Source of the DNA: CAG-917 sp028724485
GTDB lineage: Bacteria; Bacillota; Clostridia; Christensenellales; CAG-917
Direction: 5' to 3'
Assembly: GCA_028724485.1 (NCBI GenBank)
Contig: JAQYCY010000034.1
Location: 1 to 10,699 of the forward strand
Length of the DNA stretch: 10,699 nt
Part shown: piece after piece, positions 5,217 to 10,699 of the stretch
How the letters are laid out: every line of letters begins with the position of its first letter
Numbering within the stretch: position 1 is the stretch's first letter
Translations under genes and position numbers: made by a program
Notes under the pieces: generated by a model
What the model saw: only the letters and a program-made list of their open reading frames with translations
Database searches by the model: none
What the model was told of the DNA's origin: nothing

Positions 5217-5984
5217 ATGGCAAAAATCATTACTTTTTCAAATCAAAAAGGTGGGGTAGGAAAAACAACAACCTGCATAAACCTCGCGGCTTTTCTTGCT
5301 GCGGACGGATACAGAGTTTTGGTTGTCGATATGGACCCACAGGGCAACGCCTCGTCAGGCTTAGGGTTTACCGATAGAAAGAGCGAAAAATCGACGTACT
5401 CGGTGCTTTGCGGAGATATGACTCTCACCGACGCTATGGTAGATACGGAAATCGAAACGTTAAAACTCGTTCCGAGCTGTATGGATTTGTCGGGTGCGGA
5501 AGTTGAACTTGCAACCGTTATGGCTCGTGAAAAAATGTTATGCGATAAAATCGCCGACGCAAACGAAAAATTCGATTACGTATTTATCGATTGTCCGCCG
5601 TCGCTCGGCTTGCTCACCATAAATGCGCTTACTGCGTCCACGGGCATTATCGTTCCTATTCAATGCGAATATTTTGCACTCGAAGGTCTTACACAAATGA
5701 TGAACACCGTCAAACTTGTTAAAAAGCATCTCAATCCGCCGCTTGAAGTGTACGGCGTTGTTTTGACGCTGTTTGATCCACGTGCAAATCTTTGCCAGCA
5801 AGTAAAAGCGGAAATCGACAACTATTTTTGCGAAAAAGTTTTCAAAACGGTTATACCGAGAAATATACGTCTTGCAGAAGCTCCGAGCTACGGCAAACCT
5901 ATCGTTTTGTACGACAGGCACTGTCAAGGCGGAAGAGCATACTGCGATTTGAAAAACGAATTTATTGAAAGGATGAACGGATAA
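5217..5984 (+). CDS. parA: Chromosome partitioning ATPase ParA (Soj)
   Basis: Deviant Walker-type ATPase that binds DNA non-specifically as an ATP dimer, interacts with ParB-parS complexes to segregate origins, and in B. subtilis also regulates DnaA. All hallmarks are present in 255 residues, the usual chromosomal ParA length: deviant Walker A KGGVGKTT (11-18, signature Lys11 and Lys16), Walker A' DMDPQGN (38-44, Asp40), Walker B YVFIDCPPSLG (121-131, Asp125) and IPRNIRLAEAPSYGKP (213-228). There is no N-terminal helix-turn-helix, which places it with chromosomal and not P1-plasmid-type ParA. The ribosome binding site AAAGG lies 6 nt before the ATG. The stop codon overlaps the parB ATG by one base (TAATG). 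By my count all 15 glutamates are GAA. Confidence 0.97.
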   Translation: MAKIITFSNQKGGVGKTTTCINLAAFLAADGYRVLVVDMDPQGNASSGLGFTDRKSEKSTYSVLCGDMTLTDAMVDTEIETLKLVPSCMDLSGAEVELATVMAREKMLCDKIADANEKFDYVFIDCPPSLGLLTINALTASTGIIVPIQCEYFALEGLTQMMNTVKLVKKHLNPPLEVYGVVLTLFDPRANLCQQVKAEIDNYFCEKVFKTVIPRNIRLAEAPSYGKPIVLYDRHCQGGRAYCDLKNEFIERMNG

Positions 5985-6874
5985 TGGCACAGACAAAAGG
6001 TGGATTAGGCAAGGGTATGAGCGCCCTTTTTGCCGACTATGAGGACAACAGAGAAGTTAAAATCGACAGCAAAGAAGGAACGGTCAATCAACTTGACATT
6101 ACTTTGATTGACAGAAATCCCGAACAAGCAAGAAAAACTTTCGACGAAGCCAGCTTGAAAGAAATGGCAGAATCGATGAAGCTATACGGAGTTTTACAAC
6201 CGCTTCTCGTCACTAAGGTCAAAGACCGTTATCAAATCGTCGCAGGCGAACGCCGTTTCAGAGCCGCCCACATGGCAGGTCTTAAAAACGTTCCCGCAAT
6301 CATAAAAGACCTTCCCGTCGAAGAAATCAAAGCCATTTCTTTGATTGAAAACATTCAAAGAGAAAACCTTAATCCTATCGAAGAAGCGGAAGGCATAAAA
6401 GAACTTATGACAAATCACGGGCTTACGCAGGAAGGCGTCGCCGACCGTCTCGGAAAAAGCCGTCCTTACGTTGCAAACTCGCTCAGACTTTTGACGCTTC
6501 CCGAACAAGTCATAAATATGGTTAAATCAGGTCAGCTCACAACGGGACACGCAAGAGCTATGGTCAGCATCGAAGATAAGGATTTCATTATCAATCTTGC
6601 CAAACAAACCGTTCAATACAAACTTACCGTTCGTGAAGTCGAAGAAAGAGTCAGACTTTATTATTCACGACAAGCAATCAAACCGGGGCCGAGAAAAACC
6701 GCTCCTCTTACGCTCGAACTTAAAGAACTCGTCAACGATATGAAACGGGTGTTCGGCACAAGGGTTAAACTTGTCGGTACGCCTGAAAAAGGCAGATTTT
6801 CAATCGACTATTTCACAAAGGACGATTTGGAAAGAATTTATCAACTTATAGAACAACTTAAAGATAACGAATAA
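5984..6874 (+). CDS. parB: Chromosome partitioning protein ParB (Spo0J)
   Basis: CTP-dependent DNA clamp that loads at parS, slides outward and recruits SMC and ParA. The 296 residues show the full layout: the N-terminal ParA-activating peptide KGGLGKGMSALF (5-16), the CTP-binding domain (about 37-125) with GERRFRA (88-94) and ENIQRENLNP (122-131), the helix-turn-helix that reads parS (LTQEGVADRLGKSRPYVANS, 147-166), GHARAM (188-193), and a C-terminal dimerisation domain from about 245. Start and stop overlap with parA implies translational coupling. A purine-rich AAAGGA lies about 11 nt upstream. Its expected targets are the three parS sites at 988-1132. Unlike B. subtilis spo0J, the gene holds no internal parS. 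Confidence 0.97.
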   Translation: MAQTKGGLGKGMSALFADYEDNREVKIDSKEGTVNQLDITLIDRNPEQARKTFDEASLKEMAESMKLYGVLQPLLVTKVKDRYQIVAGERRFRAAHMAGLKNVPAIIKDLPVEEIKAISLIENIQRENLNPIEEAEGIKELMTNHGLTQEGVADRLGKSRPYVANSLRLLTLPEQVINMVKSGQLTTGHARAMVSIEDKDFIINLAKQTVQYKLTVREVEERVRLYYSRQAIKPGPRKTAPLTLELKELVNDMKRVFGTRVKLVGTPEKGRFSIDYFTKDDLERIYQLIEQLKDNE

Positions 6875-6896
6875 GCAAAACTAAAAGGGGAGAATT

Positions 6897-8597
6897 ATGG
6901 GAACAAAAAAAACGGAAAACAACGACGTCAAAACCAGATGGTATAAGGACGCTGTTTTTTATCAAATTTATCCGAGAAGTTTTTGCGATTCCAACGGCGA
7001 CGGCATCGGCGATATCAGGGGCATTATCTCAAAACTCGACTATTTAAAAGACCTCGGCGTAACCGCCGTTTGGCTTTCGCCATGCTATAAATCGCCGAAC
7101 GACGACAACGGCTATGACATTTCCGACTATCGCGACATTATGGACGAATTCGGCACGCTCGACGATTGGCAGGAGATGGCTGACGGCATGCATGAAAGAG
7201 GAATTAAACTCGTAATGGATTTAGTCGTTAACCATACGAGCGACGAGCACGAGTGGTTTAAACAGTCGCGTTCGTCTAAGGACAATCCATACAGAGATTA
7301 TTACATTTGGAGAAAAGGAAAGGGCAAGGACGGCAAAACTCCGCCCAACAACTGGACGTCGAGATTTACGGGTTCTGCGTGGGAGTACGACGAGACGACG
7401 GGTGAATTTTATCTCCACCTTTTCCATAAAAAACAGCCGGACCTCAACTGGGAGAATCCCAAGGTCAGACAGGAGGTTGCGGATATCTGTAACTACTGGT
7501 TCGAAAAGGGCGTCGACGGCTTCAGATGCGACGTTATAACTTATATAAGCAAGGATCAGTCGTTTGCCGACGGTAAATTCAATCCCGTCGTATGCGGTGA
7601 CGAGCATTTCGTTATAGGACCGAGATACCATGAGTTTATTCACGAGCTTAACGAAAAATCGTGGTCTAAGTACGACACGATGATTGTCGGTGAGGCGCAG
7701 GGCATTACGATAAACAATGCGTTCGACTGCGTTGACGAGAGCCGTGAGGAGCTTGACTGCGTGTTTACGTTCGAGCATCAGACCGAGGTTGACTCGTTTA
7801 TGACGACTATACCTAAGCCGTTTAATCTTAAAAAGTGGAAAGAGATTTTCTCATCCTGGCAGGCTCTGCCCGACACGTGCTGGAACTCGCTCTATCTTGA
7901 AAATCATGATTATCCGCGTGTTGTCCCGCGTTACGGAAAAATGGAGTACCGCGAGTATGTCGACAAAATGCTCGCAATAAGCATTAACTTCTTAAAGGGT
8001 ACGCCGTACATATATCAGGGACAGGAAATCGGTATGACGAATTTCGAGGATCTCGAACCCGACGAGTACAGGGACGTAGTTTCATTACAGCTTCGCGACA
8101 CGGTCAAAAAGATTTTCCCGCCCGCAATGCCCATAGTTAAGTGGGGGCTTAATAAAAAGGCGAGAGATCACGCGCGCGCTCCCATGCAGTGGGACGACAG
8201 CGAATACGCGGGATTTTCGACAGTCGAGCCGTGGATGCCCAACAACCCGAATTATCCCGAAATAAACGTCAAAAAAGCCCTTGAGGATAAAAACAGCGTT
8301 TGGTATTTCTATCAGAAGATAAACCGTATGCGTATAGGCGACGAGATAATAAGATACGGCACATATAAGCAGTATATGCCTGAAAATAAGGATATCTGGG
8401 TGTACGAAAGAGCGTACAAAGGAAAAAAATATGTCGTTGTCGCAAGCTACACGGATAAGGAAGCCGTGTTCACCATGCCAAGGGAATTAAGATACAATAA
8501 GTGCAAACTTATTCTTCATAATTATAACGACGGTGAGTTCATGCTCACAAGCTGTCGTTTGAAACCGTACGAGGCTTTCGTATTTGAGACGGATTAA
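6897..8597 (+). CDS. GH13 alpha-glucosidase, probably oligo-1,6-glucosidase
   Basis: Cytoplasmic glycoside hydrolase (no signal peptide) expected to release glucose from isomalto-oligosaccharides or dextran fragments taken up by the cell. The 566 residues contain the whole GH13 set: metal-site loop DSNGDGIGD (31-39), region I DLVVNHTS (108-115), QPDLNWENP (180-188), region II GFRCDVI with nucleophile Asp212, region III VGEA with acid/base Glu266, and region IV LENHD with Asp338. A valine directly after the nucleophile (Val213) is the known marker of alpha-1,6 over alpha-1,4 specificity in the oligo-1,6-glucosidase subfamily, which supports isomaltase-like action. The start is set by GGGGAG 4 nt before the ATG. 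The gene is only 22 nt behind parB with no terminator between. Codon use differs sharply from parAB: by my count Glu is GAG 27 and GAA 15, against GAG 1 and GAA 27 in parB. Confidence 0.93.
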   Translation: MGTKKTENNDVKTRWYKDAVFYQIYPRSFCDSNGDGIGDIRGIISKLDYLKDLGVTAVWLSPCYKSPNDDNGYDISDYRDIMDEFGTLDDWQEMADGMHERGIKLVMDLVVNHTSDEHEWFKQSRSSKDNPYRDYYIWRKGKGKDGKTPPNNWTSRFTGSAWEYDETTGEFYLHLFHKKQPDLNWENPKVRQEVADICNYWFEKGVDGFRCDVITYISKDQSFADGKFNPVVCGDEHFVIGPRYHEFIHELNEKSWSKYDTMIVGEAQGITINNAFDCVDESREELDCVFTFEHQTEVDSFMTTIPKPFNLKKWKEIFSSWQALPDTCWNSLYLENHDYPRVVPRYGKMEYREYVDKMLAISINFLKGTPYIYQGQEIGMTNFEDLEPDEYRDVVSLQLRDTVKKIFPPAMPIVKWGLNKKARDHARAPMQWDDSEYAGFSTVEPWMPNNPNYPEINVKKALEDKNSVWYFYQKINRMRIGDEIIRYGTYKQYMPENKDIWVYERAYKGKKYVVVASYTDKEAVFTMPRELRYNKCKLILHNYNDGEFMLTSCRLKPYEAFVFETD

Positions 8598-8634
8598 CGG
8601 GGATGTTAAAGGTGATGTTAAAAACGCCCGGACC

Positions 8635-8674
8635 GCAAAAAGCAATTGTATAATAAAATAGGTTTGCTTTTTGC
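8635..8674. repeat. Hairpin after the glucosidase gene
   Basis: GCAAAAAGCAA (8635-8645) pairs perfectly with TTGCTTTTTGC (8664-8674), with an 18-nt loop. It lies about 40 nt after the stop codon. The T-run is inside the stem, so termination strength is uncertain, but it may protect or end the glucosidase transcript. Immediately before it GATGTTAAA is repeated at 8602-8610 and 8614-8622. Confidence 0.45.
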
Positions 8675-8679
8675 TATGA

Positions 8680-8764
8680 ATTAACCTCACCCTCGGAGTA
8701 CTTTTTGTACGCCGTCGGGCAAGCCTAAAACACCGTTTGGGACGGCGTTTTAGGTTCGGTTAAT
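8680..8764. ncRNA. Possible three-way-junction structured element
   Basis: An outer 7-bp stem (ATTAACC 8680-8686 with GGTTAAT 8758-8764) encloses two hairpins. The first runs from 8690 to 8719, with GTAC-TTTTT-GTAC at its tip and CGG/CCG and CCC/GGG pairs below. The second has CCTAAAAC (8724-8731) paired with GTTTTAGG (8747-8754), one mismatch, then CCGT with ACGG around a 5-nt loop. Base pairing therefore accounts for nearly the whole 85 nt. It may be an interspersed palindromic element, a 3'-UTR structure, or an uncharacterised RNA. I recognise no known family, and the strand is undetermined because the palindromes fold on both. Confidence 0.4.
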
Positions 8765-8807
8765 CCATTCCGAACTTTTTTCCTATCCGCTCCGTACAAT
8801 AAAACAG

Positions 8808-8838
8808 CAGGTCTGTGAAAAATTTTTTCACAGACCTG
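8808..8838. terminator. Strong convergent terminator hairpin
   Basis: CAGGTCTGTGAAAAA (8808-8822) pairs over 15 bp with TTTTTCACAGACCTG (8824-8838). The hairpin stands 18 nt beyond the hydF stop and also downstream of the glucosidase gene, so it should end transcription from both sides. The U-tract is partly inside the stem, and on the minus strand CTGTTTTATT follows. Confidence 0.7.
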
Positions 8839-8856
8839 TATTTATATAGTTGTATT

Positions 8857-10071
8857 TTAATCCAACAGCGACGTGTATTCGTCTCCGAAAGGCGCGAGCG
8901 TACGTTTGAGGATATTATTCATAAACGCTATCGCGGTTCCGTAGTTCGTTATCGGGGTGTCCTCGTTTACGCACGTCTGCATTCTCGAAATCATCTCGCG
9001 TTCGTTGAGCATACAGCCCCCGCAGTGAATTACGAGCGCATAAGAGCTTACGTCATCGGGAAACTCCCTGCCCGATGTGAATTCAAATTCAAGTTTTTTA
9101 CCCGAAAATGCCGTTATCCATTTCGGAAGTTTTACCGTGCCGATATCCTCGCACTGCCTGTGATGCGTACAGCCCTCGGATATCAGAATTTTATCGCCGT
9201 CATTTAATTTATTAAGCATTGACGCGCCCTTGACGGCTTCTTTTAAAATGCCCTTATACCGCGCGAAAACAATTGAAAAAGAAGTCAGAGGGATATCCTC
9301 GGGTACGATTTTTGACACCTTTTCGAACGCCTGCGAGTCCGTTACGACGATTTTCGGTTTTTTATTCATTATCGACAGTGCGTATTCGAGCTCCGACTCC
9401 TTAACGACAATATTGATGCACGAATTGTCGAGTACGTCGCGGATTGCGTTCTGCTGCGGGAGAATCATTCTGCCCTTTGGTGCGGCGGAGTCGATTGGCG
9501 TGACGAGTACTGCGATATCGTTTTTATTTATTAAATCGCCGAGAAGCGGTTTTTGCTCTTTCGATTTTCCCGAAAGCGAGCCGATAAGCTCTTTTAATTC
9601 ATAAATATTCGTGTTGTTTTTCGCGCTGACGTATATTTCGTTTTTGCCGGGATTCGGGACGTTTTCGAGCAAATCTGATTTATTGTATACGGTTATGTAC
9701 GGTATATTTTTCTCGTTGAATACTCCTGCAAGTTCCTTTTCCGTATCAGTCAGCGGATTGTTCGCGTCCGTTACGAGAATCGCGATATCCGTATGAGTAA
9801 GAGTCTGTCTTGCGCGTTCCGCTCTCATTTCTCCGAGCGTTCCCGTATCGTCTATACCCGGCGTGTCGATAATCACAACCGGTCCTAACGGCAGAAGCTC
9901 CATAGCCTTCTGCACGGGGTCGGTCGTCGTACCCTTAACATCCGATACAAGAGACAGCTTTTGTCCCGTTACGGCGTTTACAACGCTCGATTTTCCCGCG
10001 TTTCTAAGCCCGAAGAAGCCTATGTGAATCCTCTCCGCGCTTACTGTGTCGTTTAATCCCATTTTCATCAT
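8857..10071 (-). CDS. hydF: [FeFe]-hydrogenase maturation GTPase HydF
   Basis: Scaffold and GTPase that receives the 2Fe subcluster made by HydE and HydG and delivers it to apo-[FeFe] hydrogenase. The 404 residues show the GTPase domain with P-loop GLRNAGKSS (21-29), GTTTDP (47-52), DTPG (69-72), NKSD (130-133) and SAK (149-151), then a dimerisation domain, and a C-terminal iron-sulfur domain with C-x-H (Cys301, His303) and HCGGC (His349, Cys350, Cys353), the diagnostic HydF ligands. The first ATG (10071) touches the GGGGA ribosome binding site, so the third Met codon (10062-10060), 9 nt from it, is the likelier start and gives 401 residues. A permease gene on the same strand ends about 20-30 nt upstream. 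hydE, hydG and a hydrogenase gene are not in the window. The gene implies anaerobic hydrogen metabolism. Confidence 0.96.
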   Translation of the reverse strand: MMKMGLNDTVSAERIHIGFFGLRNAGKSSVVNAVTGQKLSLVSDVKGTTTDPVQKAMELLPLGPVVIIDTPGIDDTGTLGEMRAERARQTLTHTDIAILVTDANNPLTDTEKELAGVFNEKNIPYITVYNKSDLLENVPNPGKNEIYVSAKNNTNIYELKELIGSLSGKSKEQKPLLGDLINKNDIAVLVTPIDSAAPKGRMILPQQNAIRDVLDNSCINIVVKESELEYALSIMNKKPKIVVTDSQAFEKVSKIVPEDIPLTSFSIVFARYKGILKEAVKGASMLNKLNDGDKILISEGCTHHRQCEDIGTVKLPKWITAFSGKKLEFEFTSGREFPDDVSSYALVIHCGGCMLNEREMISRMQTCVNEDTPITNYGTAIAFMNNILKRTLAPFGDEYTSLLD

Positions 10072-10090
10072 TCCCCATTAAAAAGTAATA

Positions 10091-10699
10091 TTATAAATAT
10101 TTTATAATAACCAATGAAATTCCGAGGACAACCAAGACAATGCCTGTGGCTCTGTTCGCGGTTTTTGACGATACCTTATTCGCTATATGGGCGGCGATCA
10201 TTGCGAATACAAGCGTGCTTATAACGCACACGATAAGCGAGAGCATGTCGGGTGCGCCTCCTATTGCAAAGTGGCTGACCGCTCCCGTCAGAGCAGTAGC
10301 GGACATTATAAATACGCTCGTGCCTACGGCTGTTTTTAATTCGTATCCGAGAACGCTTGTCAGAACCAACAGCATCATCAGTCCGCCGCCCGCGCCGACG
10401 AATCCACATATGAAGCCTACGGTTCCTCCGCAGACTATCGAGCGGATTATCTTCTGTTTTTTCGTCGCATTTTCGAGCCTTGCTTTCGGCTTCGTTACGG
10501 GCTTGATTATAAATCTCAAACCGAGGAAAAAGGTCATTATCATTGAAAATCCGCCCATCGCCTTGCTCGGCAGATAGCTTGCCGCGAACGAGCCTACGAA
10601 CGTATAGATAAGCACGGATATCATCATGACTATGCCGTTTTTTATGTCTATGTTCTTTTTTCTCGCGTACATTACCGCACTCGCCGCGCTTGCCAGAAC
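10091..10699 (-). CDS. TSUP (TauE/SafE) family membrane permease, 5'-truncated by window edge
   Basis: Integral membrane protein of the TauE/SafE family, members of which export or import sulfite, sulfoacetate or other organosulfur anions. The substrate cannot be told here. The frame stays open to the last base (10699), adding VLASAASAV before the internal Met at 10672, a sequence typical of the family's first membrane segments, so the true start is outside the window. About six hydrophobic segments are visible in the 202 codons seen. The second family repeat opens with GFICGFVGAGGGLMMLLVL and AVGTSVF, the conserved glycine-rich signature. The charged stretch KPVTKPKARLENATKKQK between the halves is the usual cytoplasmic loop. 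The stop codon lies shortly upstream of hydF on the same strand, suggesting co-transcription. An AT-rich inverted repeat (TATTATAA near 10089 and TTATAATA near 10102) covers the stop codon. Confidence 0.88.
   Translation of the reverse strand, partial: VLASAASAVMYARKKNIDIKNGIVMMISVLIYTFVGSFAASYLPSKAMGGFSMIMTFFLGLRFIIKPVTKPKARLENATKKQKIIRSIVCGGTVGFICGFVGAGGGLMMLLVLTSVLGYELKTAVGTSVFIMSATALTGAVSHFAIGGAPDMLSLIVCVISTLVFAMIAAHIANKVSSKTANRATGIVLVVLGISLVIIKYL

Overview
The window looks like the replication-origin neighbourhood of a low-GC, anaerobic Bacillota (Clostridia-type) chromosome. The evidence is the rsmG-parA-parB order, perfect or near-perfect parS palindromes and DnaA boxes of the TTATCCACA type, purine-rich Shine-Dalgarno sites, LuxS, and the [FeFe]-hydrogenase maturase HydF, which implies an anaerobic hydrogen metaboliser. 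No rRNA or other marker is present, so the exact lineage cannot be named from this window.

Layout. Positions 1-2660 contain no gene I can support and are very AT-rich. Within them are three parS sites (988-1132) flanked by DnaA boxes (823-852 and 1237-1278), several hairpins, iteron-like repeats (1958-2040), a 14-bp palindrome (2263-2276), and a bidirectional terminator that merges into a 27-28 bp tandem repeat (2369-2472). This is the best candidate for oriC plus the centromere, although dnaA and dnaN are not in view. Next comes a leftward two-gene operon, mtnN-luxS (3772-2661), overlapping by 4 nt, for S-adenosylhomocysteine recycling and AI-2 formation. Divergent from it is rsmG (3944-4633), with its own promoter and a terminator that overlaps its stop codon. 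Positions 4634-5216 are an unusual spacer: a roughly 230-nt polypyrimidine tract, a short GC-rich stretch that looks like a decayed coding fragment, an AT dinucleotide-rich tract with a DnaA box, and the parA promoter. parA and parB (5217-6874) overlap by 1 nt and encode the segregation proteins expected to act on the parS cluster about 4 kb upstream.

A GH13 alpha-glucosidase (6897-8597), probably alpha-1,6-specific, follows parB by 22 nt and may be read from the parA promoter. Downstream, 8598-8856 is a convergent intergenic region with several strong hairpins, including a possible three-way junction. On the minus strand, running leftward from the right edge, are a TSUP-family membrane permease (its N-terminus lies beyond the window) and hydF, in one likely transcription unit.

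The genes in 2661-6874 and those in 6897-10699 use clearly different synonymous codons: glutamate is almost only GAA in parA and parB, but mostly GAG in the glucosidase and about half GAG in hydF. The right part may therefore be an acquired or rearranged segment, or the window may be an assembly chimera joined near the parB/glucosidase boundary.
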